A stretch of DNA of 64,000 nt from Psychroflexus torquis ATCC 700755 (GTDB taxonomy: Bacteria; Bacteroidota; Bacteroidia; Flavobacteriales; Flavobacteriaceae). Position 1 is the first letter of the stretch. The number at the start of each line of letters is the position of its first letter. The stretch covers positions 930,001 to 994,000 of the forward strand of contig NC_018721.1 of NCBI RefSeq assembly GCF_000153485.2. Direction: 5' to 3'. The position numbers and the translations under genes were made by a program. A model generated the notes under the pieces. It was not told the DNA's origin. It ran no database searches and was given only the letters and a program-made list of their open reading frames with translations. Below, one piece after another: positions 17,886 to 27,859 of the stretch.

Positions 17886-18074
17886 AACTTACAAATTGGC
17901 TAAAAAAAAACAAATGAAAAACAAATCTGAAAACAAAACATATAAAACCTAGTGTTTATAAGGGTTTCCCTTTTTTGCTTATTTTAAAAGAGATAAACAA
18001 AAAACATTTTTTACAAATAAAGAAAACTAAGAGTTGTTTTGTAGCTTTTGTTTAAAATTTAGTTGAGAATATTT

Positions 18075-18168
18075 ATAATATGGAAACCTTAAAAGCGAAG
18101 TTTAAGGTTTCCACATTATTAAAGGAAGTGAATTGCAGAAACAGATTTTAGATGGTTCTGATAAATTC
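18075..18168 (+). repeat. Damaged second copy of the hsdM 3' end, with a 19-bp hairpin
   Basis: ATGGAAACCTTAAAAGCG and TTGCAGAAACAGATTTTAGA match the hsdM end at 16145-16216, but the intervening part differs. In the copy the first block is immediately inverted (18081-18093 against 18101-18113, 13 bp perfect, 19 bp with one mismatch when extended to 18075-18119). The gene-free stretch 17886-18379 contains nothing else recognised. The copy marks the right border of the XRE-ImmA/PIN insertion. Confidence 0.75.
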
Positions 18169-18379
18169 TTTATTGAACAAAAACAACATAGGTTGATGGG
18201 GATTTTGATAAGCATGGATTTAAAAAAGAAAAGCAACTCTATGAGAGTTGCTTTATTACCTAGGAACTTAAAAGTTGACTTTAAATCTAAATTAATTAAA
18301 TCTAAGAGGAAAACTAATAGAGTTCCTTTATGTATGTTTACAAGTTTTGTCCTTAATTATAGTACAAATATAAAATATT

Positions 18380-20137
18380 ATGATCAAAATAAGACCAAAA
18401 ATAGAGTTAAAACCTATTGAGAAGTTTTTTTTAGAGAAATCAATGGAGCTTTTGAATAAAAGAACTATAGATACTAATAGACTTAAACTAAATAATCCTT
18501 TATCTACAATAAAAGAATTAATGAATGTTTGTAATGATCTTAATAAAGGTAAACTTAAGAATCATGACTATGCACTTTCTATGGCCAAAGAAAGTATAAA
18601 AATGTTGAATAATAAACATTATATTATATCTAGTACAATAGATATAGAATATTTTATAGACTTAATAAATAAAATAAAGAAAGATAATTACACTAAAATA
18701 GTTCACGCAGGAAATTTTTTATTGAGAGATAATAATGGTTATTTAAATAATTTATTTGAAAATGTATTTGATTTTATAAATACTAGACAATCTGTCTCTA
18801 TTCTAGATTTTGAGGAAATGAGAGAATTTAGCCGTTTAATTGAATATTTGTTTGTTGAGTTAAATAATCATGGTTATTCTAAGTTTTATCTTCATAGGTT
18901 CATGACAGCCGTATTTTCGGGTTTAGATTCTATTAATTTTGAAGAAAGGTTTGCTATAATTAAATCTTTGAAGGATAGAAAAGAGGAAGTGTTTGAAGTA
19001 ATCTTTGGGTTGGACACTACCAAATTTGATAAAACAAAAATAAAAATATTTTCAAATGATTTGAAAGTATTGAATAAAAGTGATAAAAAAAGAATTTCTG
19101 TTGTTAGTCAAGGTGGTGCAGATATATTTTTAGAAGAACATAAAGATCATTTTCTTTTATCTATTAAAGTTAAAACCAAAGATTATTATCAAGCTCTTAA
19201 TTATAGCAGAAAAAAATTACTACATATTTTAGATGTCCTTTATTTAGGGTACAGTGATAAAAATTTATCATTAATAAGCGAATGTTTTATTCTCGGATCT
19301 CACCAACCAGAAAAATCTAGTTCTTTCCCTACTATGTATCATTTAGATGGATATTATAAAAGCAATCATAACTTATACAAGGAATTACTAGCTAAGTTAT
19401 CAAGTTTAAAAAGCTCAGAAATAAATATAGAAACGATAAATAAAATAAATTCTGGAATTAGATATTTAAGAATGGGAGGGGAATCAGGAGAGCTTATAAA
19501 TAAATTTATTAATTACTGGATAGGACTTGAATACCTTTTTTCTACATATGATGCAGAAGCTTATACTGTTGGTAGATTAAGGGAATATTTTAAGCGTTGC
19601 CACGCATTGATTTACATTAAAAGAAATATGAATGAATTTCATAAAGACATTTATAGGCTTAAAGAAAATGAGATAATTACTAATTATAATGATAATTTAG
19701 AATATTTGAAGTTAGAAAAAACATATGATGATATTATACTAAATTCTAAATCTCCACTTTTAAAGTTTCGCGCTCATTACTACAAAGAATTATTGAATGA
19801 TTCAAATAAGGTTAGAGGTGCTTTAGAAAATCATCAAAAAAACTTAGAATGGAACTTAACAAGAATTTATAGCATAAGAAATGAAATAGTTCATAACGCA
19901 GCAATTAAAGAAGACATAGCTGTGTTAACTTCTCACCTAAGGTATTATTTAACATTTATAATAAATGGCATAATAGATTTTTTAATAAATCATCCCAAAG
20001 ATATAAATAATGATGATTTAATAAATATTGATGATTATTTTTTATTACAAGACTTATCGCTTTCAAGTTTAGAAAAGAAAGGTGTGGATTTTAAGGATTT
20101 AATAAAAATCAATAACCCCTTAGAATTAATAATTTAA
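18380..20137 (+). CDS. HEPN-domain protein (ApeA-like) inside the type I RM locus
   Basis: 585 aa, with visibly more A/T and AT-ending codons than hsdM and hsdR. The N-terminal ~400 residues are helical and unrecognised. The C-terminal 180 residues form an ApeA-like HEPN domain: FINYWIGLEYLF, GRLREYFKRCHALIYIKRN, then the catalytic R-x4-H motif R500-NEIVH505 in RIYSIRNEIVHNA, followed by hydrophobic helices. HEPN R-x4-6-H proteins are metal-independent ribonucleases used in abortive infection. The gene ends 3 bp before hsdS, so the two are likely cotranscribed and the HEPN protein may guard the RM system. Confidence 0.8.
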   Translation: MIKIRPKIELKPIEKFFLEKSMELLNKRTIDTNRLKLNNPLSTIKELMNVCNDLNKGKLKNHDYALSMAKESIKMLNNKHYIISSTIDIEYFIDLINKIKKDNYTKIVHAGNFLLRDNNGYLNNLFENVFDFINTRQSVSILDFEEMREFSRLIEYLFVELNNHGYSKFYLHRFMTAVFSGLDSINFEERFAIIKSLKDRKEEVFEVIFGLDTTKFDKTKIKIFSNDLKVLNKSDKKRISVVSQGGADIFLEEHKDHFLLSIKVKTKDYYQALNYSRKKLLHILDVLYLGYSDKNLSLISECFILGSHQPEKSSSFPTMYHLDGYYKSNHNLYKELLAKLSSLKSSEINIETINKINSGIRYLRMGGESGELINKFINYWIGLEYLFSTYDAEAYTVGRLREYFKRCHALIYIKRNMNEFHKDIYRLKENEIITNYNDNLEYLKLEKTYDDIILNSKSPLLKFRAHYYKELLNDSNKVRGALENHQKNLEWNLTRIYSIRNEIVHNAAIKEDIAVLTSHLRYYLTFIINGIIDFLINHPKDINNDDLINIDDYFLLQDLSLSSLEKKGVDFKDLIKINNPLELII

Positions 20138-20140
20138 AAT

Positions 20141-21409
20141 ATGCCCAAAAACTGGAAAATATATAAACTTTCTGAAGTCACTACCAAAATTGGAAGTGGT
20201 GCAACACCAAGAGGTGGAAAAGAAGCATATAAAAAGTTTGGCACCTCTCTAATTCGTAGTCAGAATGTTTTAGATTTTAAATTTTCAATTAACGGACTTG
20301 CTTTTATTGATGAAAAGCAAGCTTCAAAACTAGACAATGTTACTATTGAAGAAAATGATGTTTTATTGAATATTACAGGAGATTCAGTAGCAAGAGTGTG
20401 CTCTGTACCTAAAGAGTTTTTACCTGCAAGAGTTAATCAACACGTCGCCATAGTTAGGGCAAATATTTTAAAATTGGATGCAATCTATTTGAAGTATTTT
20501 TTACTTGAAAATACAAATAAAAATATGTTGCTGACTTTAGCAAGTGCAGGAGCAACGAGAAATGCACTTACTAAAATTATGATTGAGGATTTTAGATTAG
20601 ATCTCCCACCCCTCCCAGAACAAACCCAAATAGCCAACATCCTTTCCGCCATAGACGATAAAATAGAAAACAACTTAGCCATCAACAAAACCTTAGAAGA
20701 CATGGCAATGGCATTATACAAACATTGGTTTGTAGATTTCGGTCCTTTTCAAGAGGGTGAGTTTATAGATAGTGAGTTGGGGTTAATTCCTAAAGGGTGG
20801 GAAGTGAAAAGATTGGAAGAAGTTGTTCAAGTAAACTCGAACAGTATTAAGAAAGACAAAGAACCAAAAATAATTAATTACATAGATATAGCCTCTGTTA
20901 AAGAAGGTTGGGTTGAGGAAATAAAAACTATAAAATATGAGGATGCCCCAAGTCGAGCAAAAAGAATTATATCAGATGGAGATATTATTTGGTCAACAGT
21001 TAGACCTAATAGAAAGTCTAGGTTTTTAGCACTCGGATTTAGTGAAAATACAATAGTATCAACGGGTTTTGTTGTTATGTCTCCAATTTTAATAAGTTAT
21101 TCTTATTTGTATTTATGTTCTTGTACAAAAGATTTTGTTGATTATTTAGTTTCGAGAGCAACGGGTTCTTCATATCCAGCTGTTACAGGAAAAGTATTTG
21201 AGGAATATGAAATTTTGATTCCCGAAAAAGCAATATTGGATAGATTTAGTATAATTGTTGAACCTATGTTTTTACATTCGTCATCTAATGATATCGAAAA
21301 CCAAACCCTAACAAACCTAAGAGACACCCTATTACCAAAACTAATAAGTGGTGAGGTACGATTAAAAGAGTTTAGAGAGGGAATAGATGCTGAAATAAAT
21401 TCAGCATGA
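20141..21409 (+). CDS. hsdS: Type I restriction specificity subunit HsdS
   Basis: 422 aa with two target-recognition domains: the first at about 1-150 (WKIYKLSEVTTKIGSGATPR to LPPLPEQTQIANILSAIDD), the second at about 205-400 (LGLIPKGWEVKRLEEVVQVN to TLLPKLISGEVRLKEF). The conserved helical regions that set the spacing lie between (KTLEDMAMALYKHWFVDFGPF) and at the end. It directs HsdM/HsdR to a bipartite DNA site. The last residues (GIDAEINSA) are encoded by a mobile-type repeat that continues past the stop. A fragment of a different HsdS lies at 34330-34620. Confidence 0.95.
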   Translation: MPKNWKIYKLSEVTTKIGSGATPRGGKEAYKKFGTSLIRSQNVLDFKFSINGLAFIDEKQASKLDNVTIEENDVLLNITGDSVARVCSVPKEFLPARVNQHVAIVRANILKLDAIYLKYFLLENTNKNMLLTLASAGATRNALTKIMIEDFRLDLPPLPEQTQIANILSAIDDKIENNLAINKTLEDMAMALYKHWFVDFGPFQEGEFIDSELGLIPKGWEVKRLEEVVQVNSNSIKKDKEPKIINYIDIASVKEGWVEEIKTIKYEDAPSRAKRIISDGDIIWSTVRPNRKSRFLALGFSENTIVSTGFVVMSPILISYSYLYLCSCTKDFVDYLVSRATGSSYPAVTGKVFEEYEILIPEKAILDRFSIIVEPMFLHSSSNDIENQTLTNLRDTLLPKLISGEVRLKEFREGIDAEINSA

Positions 21410-21535
21410 CAAGAGATAAATTCAGCATAACAAGAAAGAAAAAGCATGACGAGAATAAAGCAATCTTATAATGGTAACGAGAACCTTAAACAGATTGTTT
21501 TGGCTGGTGCCTCACAATGACAGTAATAAAAAAGT
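21387..21535 (+). repeat. Short interspersed repeat at the hsdS-hsdR junction
   Basis: Two tandem copies of AAATTCAGCATGACAAGA / AAATTCAGCATAACAAGA are followed by an AGATTGTTTTGGCTGGTGCC and TCACAATGACAG segment. Blocks of this type recur widely in bacterial genomes. Here it supplies the C-terminal codons of hsdS and fills the gap to hsdR. Confidence 0.55.
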
Positions 21536-24500
21536 ATGACAACAGAAGCAACCATAGAACAAGCCACTATAGATTGGTTAACCGATTTAGGCTATAAACA
21601 CCAGATGGGCACACACTTACCTCAAAATAATACAGAGGTGGTATTAAAAGACCAGTTGCTTCAGTTTATACAACAGCAGTACCCCCATATCCCAGAGGAG
21701 ATTCAAACTCTAGCCGTGTCTGAGTTTACAAACAATGTAGGTGCAGATTTAGAACATCGCAATCGTACTTTTCATTTAAAACTCACCAAAGGTATTGAGT
21801 TTGCTTACGATGATGCTTTAGGAAAAGAAAAAGCAGTTCATATTTACCCCATAGATTTTAATACTCCAGAAAACAACAGCTTTTGGGCCGTAAATCAGTT
21901 TAGTATTGTGGGTAAAAACAAGCGTCGCCCAGATATTATTATCTACATCAACGGTTTACCCTTAATCGTTTTTGAGCTAAAAAATTGGTATGACGAAAAC
22001 ACCAACATAAAAGAAGCACACAACCAAATAGAACATTACCAAAAAGACATTCCGCTAGTATTTGAGTACAACGCCATCACTATTATAAGTGATGGTAACG
22101 AAGCCCAGCATGGTATGTTTAGTTCTGGGATGGAATGGTTCGCCCCTTGGAAAAGCATAAATGGAAGAGATACGGTACAGGAAGACGATTTCCAGATGCA
22201 TACCTTGCTATTTGGCTTATTTCCAAAAGATAGACTACTTAATTATATAAAAAACTTTATTTTTCATGAAGATCATAATGGGTCCCTCATTAAAAAAGGC
22301 GCCAAATACCACCAGTTTTTTGGGGTTAATTTTGCCGTAGAAGCAGCGAAAAAATCGGTTCGCCCGTTTGGAGATGGCCGTATTGGTGTGATATGGCATA
22401 CGCAAGGTTCTGGCAAAAGTATTTCTATGGCCATTTATACTGGCATTTTGCGGAGTCTTCCAGAATTGAAGAATCCCACCATTGTGGTGCAAGTAGACAG
22501 AAGTGATCTAGACCAACAGCTGTATGATAATTTTGTATTTGCCAAAGATTTGGTTGGCGATGTACAACATGCTAAATCTACTTCAGATTTACGCAAGCTC
22601 TTATCTGCTGGTTCAGGAGGCGTTATTTTTACAACCATAGAGAAGTTTAGACTTAAGCAAACATCAGAAAACACTTTAGGAGAATTGGAACATCCCATTT
22701 TGTCGGATCGAGAAAATATTATCGTTATGGCAGACGAGGCGCACAGGACGCAATATGGTTTGCTAGATGGCTTTGCTTCTAATTTGCGCAAAGCGTTACC
22801 CAAGGCCTCCTTTATAGGTTTTACAGGCACACCCGTAGATAGTAAAGAGGCAGATACCCAAGACGTTTTTGGAAATGTGATACATACTTATGATATAAAG
22901 CAAGCCGTGGAAGACAAAGCCACGGTAAATATTTTTTACGAACCCCGGTTGGCAAAATTGCATTTATGGAACGAAGCCATAGACGATGAAGTTGATGCCA
23001 TGACCGGAAGTGAGGAAGACAATAGCAACCTAAAATGGGCAGCGATTGAAGATGCCGCAGGAAGTAAAGACCGCATTAATAAAATAGCAAAAGACGTTTT
23101 AAATCACTTTACAAACCGAACCAATACCTTAGCTGGAAAAGCAATGCTTGTGTGTATGAGCAGGCGTAATTGCGTAAAAATGTATGATGCGTTAACGGCT
23201 TTGGACGATTGTCCAGAAGTGGCGGTGGTCATGACAGGAAATATCTCCAAAGACCCTATAGAATGGAATCCTCATTTTAGAACAAAAGAGGCCACCGAAT
23301 CTATAAAGAGCAGATTCAAAAAAGAAGACGATCCTTTAAAAATAGTCATCGTTAGAGACATGTGGTTAACGGGTTTTGATGCGCCTTGTGTGCATACTAT
23401 GTATGTAGATAAAATAATGAAAGGCCATAATTTAATGCAAGCCATTACCAGAACCAACCGCGTATTTAAGGATAAGCAGAACGGTGTAATTGTCGATTAC
23501 ATTGGCATTGGAGATAATTTAAAAACAGCAACCCATAAGTACACGGGTACCGGAGGAAAAGGAGAACCAACCATAGATATTGAGCAAGCCTTAGAGCTGT
23601 TTTTCAATCAAGTTGAAATCTGTAAAGTCATGTTGCCAGAACATATAGATTATAGCAATTGGAAAGCCTTACGTGATGCCGACAAACTATTGTTGGTAAA
23701 ACAAGCGGTAAATCATCTCGTAAAATATGATGAAGAGGCTAACGACTTTATGAAAGCTGAAAAAAAGCTATCCGATTTATTGTCTATTGTTAAGAGTCAA
23801 CCCTCAATTCAAGACTACGCAGTAGATGTGCTTTTTGCACAGCATGTGTCCAAAGCCGTTAGGAATGCAAAATCTGTAAAATCTACTAGAGGAGAACAGC
23901 AGAAGCAAATCAAAGAATTGATTAGCCAAAGTATAGATTCTGAAGACATCGTTGATGTATTTGCTATGGCAGGTATAGAGAAGCCAGATATTTCCATCTT
24001 AGATGAAACCTTTTTGCTTGGCGCAAAAAATGAAAAGGATGGCAATGCCTTAAAGATTGAAATTATCAAGAATATATTGAAGGATGAAATCAAACTAAGG
24101 CTACACAAAAACATCAAAAAATACACTTCTCTAAGAGAAGAACTTGAGAAAGTGATTGACAAATACCATAACAATGCTATTGATAGCTATGCAACTATAG
24201 CTGAATTGGTAGAACGCGCAAAAGATTTACAGAACGATGATAAACGAACTGATGAACTTGGTTTAAGTGAAGAGGAATTAGCCTTTTATGATATCCTAGC
24301 GGCTAAAAAAGATATTGTAAAAGAAGAAGGGCTAATGCAAGATATTGTTCACGGTGTCGTGAAAGCAGTAAAGTCTAATCTACAATTGGACTGGACCAAA
24401 AAAGAAAATGCAAAAGCTTCTATTCGTCTAGCCGTCAAAAAAGAATTGCGCGGCAAAATATCCATAACTAAGCTCAACGAAATACTCACCGAAATCATGG

Positions 24501-24538
24501 AGCAAGCCGAAGGGCAGTTTAGTGATTGGAGTGCGTGA
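21536..24538 (+). CDS. hsdR: Type I restriction endonuclease/translocase HsdR
   Basis: 1000 aa, full length. The N-terminal PD-(D/E)xK nuclease has RRPDIIIYINGLPLIVFELKN (Asp and E-x-K). The SF2 motor follows: Walker A TQGSGKS (K294), motif II D400-EAH and motif III GFTGTP, with motif VI QAITRTNRVF. The C-terminal helical domain (residues about 750-1000) binds HsdM/HsdS. All motifs look intact, so with hsdM and hsdS the locus should restrict DNA. Confidence 0.96.
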   Translation: MTTEATIEQATIDWLTDLGYKHQMGTHLPQNNTEVVLKDQLLQFIQQQYPHIPEEIQTLAVSEFTNNVGADLEHRNRTFHLKLTKGIEFAYDDALGKEKAVHIYPIDFNTPENNSFWAVNQFSIVGKNKRRPDIIIYINGLPLIVFELKNWYDENTNIKEAHNQIEHYQKDIPLVFEYNAITIISDGNEAQHGMFSSGMEWFAPWKSINGRDTVQEDDFQMHTLLFGLFPKDRLLNYIKNFIFHEDHNGSLIKKGAKYHQFFGVNFAVEAAKKSVRPFGDGRIGVIWHTQGSGKSISMAIYTGILRSLPELKNPTIVVQVDRSDLDQQLYDNFVFAKDLVGDVQHAKSTSDLRKLLSAGSGGVIFTTIEKFRLKQTSENTLGELEHPILSDRENIIVMADEAHRTQYGLLDGFASNLRKALPKASFIGFTGTPVDSKEADTQDVFGNVIHTYDIKQAVEDKATVNIFYEPRLAKLHLWNEAIDDEVDAMTGSEEDNSNLKWAAIEDAAGSKDRINKIAKDVLNHFTNRTNTLAGKAMLVCMSRRNCVKMYDALTALDDCPEVAVVMTGNISKDPIEWNPHFRTKEATESIKSRFKKEDDPLKIVIVRDMWLTGFDAPCVHTMYVDKIMKGHNLMQAITRTNRVFKDKQNGVIVDYIGIGDNLKTATHKYTGTGGKGEPTIDIEQALELFFNQVEICKVMLPEHIDYSNWKALRDADKLLLVKQAVNHLVKYDEEANDFMKAEKKLSDLLSIVKSQPSIQDYAVDVLFAQHVSKAVRNAKSVKSTRGEQQKQIKELISQSIDSEDIVDVFAMAGIEKPDISILDETFLLGAKNEKDGNALKIEIIKNILKDEIKLRLHKNIKKYTSLREELEKVIDKYHNNAIDSYATIAELVERAKDLQNDDKRTDELGLSEEELAFYDILAAKKDIVKEEGLMQDIVHGVVKAVKSNLQLDWTKKENAKASIRLAVKKELRGKISITKLNEILTEIMEQAEGQFSDWSA

Positions 24539-24691
24539 TGATTATTTTATTCGAATGTTCTGAATAGCTAAAACAATACAAAGTTTCCTGTTTTAGAAAG
24601 TTAATCCTCAATGAAGATAGTTATGAGGTCCACTATGGTTAGCTTTATTGAAAGAAAAATACAAAATATGACCAATCAAAAAAACTAATAC

Positions 24692-26617
24692 ATGCACTTT
24701 CATCAAAAAATACACGACAATTTATTGAATTATAGAAAAAAATATAATTCTAATTTTAATTTTTTAGTCAGACAAATATCAAATCCTGGTGATAAAAAAT
24801 ATCCCGGAGGTAAAATTGCAAATGGTTTTGTTTTTCAAGGATTAGAAAAAAATTGTTTTGTAGGATTAGTAGATAAAGATGGGGGAAATAACTCCACAAG
24901 AAGTGTTGGCTTAGTTTTTAAACCCTCTGACCAAACCTTTAAATTTTCTCTAGTTATTGTCTTCCAAAAAGAAACTAACAAAAACCTAATTGAGTTTTAT
25001 GAGACATTAGCATCAAAATTTGAAGCTATTGAATGGGATAATAAGAGAACTAAAGCTGTATTAAATATTGGTGCGTTTCCTAAAGACGATCCAAGCAAGC
25101 TATATAAATGGTTGGATGAAAATTATCCAACCATTAGGAATTTGGCATTGGAAACTAAAATTAAAAAAATAATACCAAATAATGAGCGTTTTCAAAAACT
25201 ACAAAACAATTTAGAAAAGAAGTTTAAAGAAGCCTCAATACCAAGTAATTCTTCTCACAAAACAGAAAATATGCAGGATAGTTTATTCACTGAAAATAAC
25301 GAATCAAAGGTTGAAGGAAGCCTGAACAAAATCCTTTACGGACCTCCAGGAACAGGCAAAACCTATGCTTTAAAACAGCAGTATTTCCCATTATATACTA
25401 CAAAAGAAACCTCGATTACTGAAGAAAATAATTTTGAAATCGTCATAAAGCAGCTCTCGTGGTGGGAAGTTATAGCCGTTGCATTAATTCAATTGGGCAC
25501 CTCTAAAGTAAATGATATTTATAACCACAAATGGGTTCAGAAAAAGATAGAGCTATCAAATTCAAAAACTGTAAAACCAACACTTTGGGGCCAATTACAA
25601 AGTCATACAGTTGAGTCCTGCGAATATGTTAAAGTTAAATCTAAACAGCAGCCCCTAATTTTCAATAAAACTGAAAACTCAACTTGGGAGGTTATTACTG
25701 AAGAAATTGAAAATCAAATTCCAGAGTTATACGACCTTATTGAAAAGGTTAATAATTTTAAACCTGATGCAAATAAAGTTATTGAACGTTTCAAATTTGT
25801 CACTTTTCATCAGTCGTTTAGCTATGAAGATTTTATTGAAGGTATAAAACCTATCATGCCAGAAAATGGAGAAGTAGCAGAAGATTTAGGTTATAAAATT
25901 GAAGATGGTGTTTTTAAAGAAATTTGTAAAGATGCAGCAATCGATCCACATAACCGTTATGCTATTTTTATTGATGAAATAAATAGAGGTAATGTCTCCG
26001 CCATTTTTGGAGAACTTATTACACTTATCGAAACAGATAAACGGAAAGGGGCTGCAAATGAAATGCGCATCACCTTACCTTATTCAAAAAATATATTTAG
26101 TGTACCTCTTAATTTGGATATTTATGGAACAATGAATACCGCAGACCGCTCTGTAGAAGCTTTAGATACAGCCTTAAGGCGTCGCTTTGAGTTTAAAGAA
26201 ATGATGCCAGACTTAGAGGTGATAGAAAATGAAGAAGTTGATGGAATACTGCTTACGGACGTCTTGAAAACGATTAATGAGCGCATAGAGTTACTTATAG
26301 ATCGTGACCATACCATTGGGCATTCATATTTTGTAGATGTCGATACAGCACAAAGATTGGCTGATGCTTTTAATAACAAGATAGTGCCTTTACTACAAGA
26401 ATATTTCTATGGCGATTATGGTAAAATAGGCTTAGTTTTAGGTAAAGGTTTTGTAGAAAGGATAAAAAATGATACCATAGAATTTGCAAGTTTTGATTAT
26501 GAAAATGCAAACGATTTTAAAACAACAACCTTCGTTTTAAAACAAGTTGATAGTCATTCTGTTATAGAAGCGGTAAAACTTTTATTAGGTACTGTTGAAA
26601 TCAAACAAGAAGAATAG
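24692..26617 (+). CDS. mcrB: McrB-like GTP-dependent AAA+ subunit
   Basis: 641 aa. The N-terminal ~190 residues (IHDNLLNYRKKYNSNFNFLV, GGKIANGFVFQGLEKNCFVG) are a variable DNA-recognition domain I do not recognise. The AAA_5 motor follows: Walker A G217-PPGTGK-T, the sensor segment FVTFHQSFSYEDFIEGIKP typical of McrB, Walker B AIFIDEINRGNVS, then MNTADRSVEALDTALRRRF. McrB rings translocate and activate McrC to cut modified DNA. mcrC follows directly. A divergent, broken McrB homologue is at 47281. Confidence 0.93.
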   Translation: MHFHQKIHDNLLNYRKKYNSNFNFLVRQISNPGDKKYPGGKIANGFVFQGLEKNCFVGLVDKDGGNNSTRSVGLVFKPSDQTFKFSLVIVFQKETNKNLIEFYETLASKFEAIEWDNKRTKAVLNIGAFPKDDPSKLYKWLDENYPTIRNLALETKIKKIIPNNERFQKLQNNLEKKFKEASIPSNSSHKTENMQDSLFTENNESKVEGSLNKILYGPPGTGKTYALKQQYFPLYTTKETSITEENNFEIVIKQLSWWEVIAVALIQLGTSKVNDIYNHKWVQKKIELSNSKTVKPTLWGQLQSHTVESCEYVKVKSKQQPLIFNKTENSTWEVITEEIENQIPELYDLIEKVNNFKPDANKVIERFKFVTFHQSFSYEDFIEGIKPIMPENGEVAEDLGYKIEDGVFKEICKDAAIDPHNRYAIFIDEINRGNVSAIFGELITLIETDKRKGAANEMRITLPYSKNIFSVPLNLDIYGTMNTADRSVEALDTALRRRFEFKEMMPDLEVIENEEVDGILLTDVLKTINERIELLIDRDHTIGHSYFVDVDTAQRLADAFNNKIVPLLQEYFYGDYGKIGLVLGKGFVERIKNDTIEFASFDYENANDFKTTTFVLKQVDSHSVIEAVKLLLGTVEIKQEE

Positions 26618-27859
26618 TTGATTAAAAATAATTCCATATCAGTTTTTGAGCACCAACGTTTATATGTTGGTGAACATAGTTTTAAACAAACTCATTTAGA
26701 TGCTTTGTTAAAACTTAATGAATACCATGAAGGCCGTTATTTTGAGGCTATTGCCAAAGGGATTAAATTCAATCACTATGTTGGTGTTATACAAGTTGAT
26801 GGGTTAACGATAGAAATACATCCAAAAGCCGATAAAGAGGATGACGACAACAAATGGAAGGGTGTTCTACTACAAATGCTCAAAGCCTGTGGCAAACTAA
26901 AAGCAGAATCGGCTGGAGCGGCTCACGTCAAACGGCAACACCTTAATCTGCTAGAGGTCTATCTTGAAATATATCTGCTAGAAATAGAAGCTTTAGTTAG
27001 AAAAGGGGTGATAAAAAAATACAGAAAACAAACCCATAACACAAAGGCTTTAAAAGGTAAACTAGAGTTTGCAGGACATATAAGACATAACGCAGTTCAT
27101 AAAGAAAGGTTTTATACAACCCATCAAATTTATGACAGTAATCATCTACTACATCAGGTTTTATATAAAGCACTGTCCATCGTAGATCAATTCACTATGG
27201 GAACTCGCCTCTCTGATTTGACCAAAAGAGTGCTTGTCAACTTCCCTAAAGTCGATTATAAAACGATGACTGCAAAGCAACTAAATAGTATAACCCTAAA
27301 TCGGAAATCGAGTAGTTATAGTGATGCCTTAGACATAGCAAGACTTATCATTTTAAACTATTCGCCAGACATTTCCAGTGGAAAAGAGAAAATGCTATCT
27401 CTTCTTTTTGATATGAATGAACTGTGGGAAACCTATATTTTAAAGCAAGTTCAAAAAGCGTGTAATGGAACTCATATGGCGGTTTCTGGACAAGAATCTA
27501 AATCGTTTTGGGGTAGTAACAGTTTAAGACCAGATGTAGTTTTAAGACAAGGTGATAAAACCTACATTATAGATACCAAATGGAAGCGACCACAAAAAAG
27601 TTCTGCTTCAGTAGGAGATTTAAGGCAGATGTATGCGTATTGCCGCTTTTGGGATGCAGAAAAGGCTCTTCTGTTGTATCCTGGTCAAGCCAACGAAAAT
27701 AAGTTTCGATCGTATCTTACGGACGATTATTCAAAAGATACAGAGGACAATCCTAATCCAATAGACCATCAATGTAAAATGGGTTTTGTTTCCGTTTTAG
27801 ATGAGAAAAATGAATTGGACTTTACTATTGGGGAAAATATTTTAAAATTATTAGAATAA
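26618..27859 (+). CDS. mcrC: McrC-like nuclease subunit
   Basis: 413 aa starting from TTG at 26618, directly after the mcrB stop; no ATG lies nearby in frame. The N-terminal part (YFEAIAKGIKFNHYVGVIQV, LTIEIHPKAD) is the McrB-binding beta domain. The C-terminal PD-(D/E)xK nuclease has LRPDVVLRQGDKTYIIDTKWK (Asp, D-x-K). With McrB it forms a type IV, modification-dependent restriction complex. Tight spacing indicates one operon. Confidence 0.92.
   Translation: MIKNNSISVFEHQRLYVGEHSFKQTHLDALLKLNEYHEGRYFEAIAKGIKFNHYVGVIQVDGLTIEIHPKADKEDDDNKWKGVLLQMLKACGKLKAESAGAAHVKRQHLNLLEVYLEIYLLEIEALVRKGVIKKYRKQTHNTKALKGKLEFAGHIRHNAVHKERFYTTHQIYDSNHLLHQVLYKALSIVDQFTMGTRLSDLTKRVLVNFPKVDYKTMTAKQLNSITLNRKSSSYSDALDIARLIILNYSPDISSGKEKMLSLLFDMNELWETYILKQVQKACNGTHMAVSGQESKSFWGSNSLRPDVVLRQGDKTYIIDTKWKRPQKSSASVGDLRQMYAYCRFWDAEKALLLYPGQANENKFRSYLTDDYSKDTEDNPNPIDHQCKMGFVSVLDEKNELDFTIGENILKLLE

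Noticed and set aside
18133..18420. 95-codon plus-strand frame before the HEPN gene
   Set aside because: It starts in the duplicated hsdM end (LQKQILD) and runs on through AT-rich intergenic DNA; no protein-like composition beyond that.
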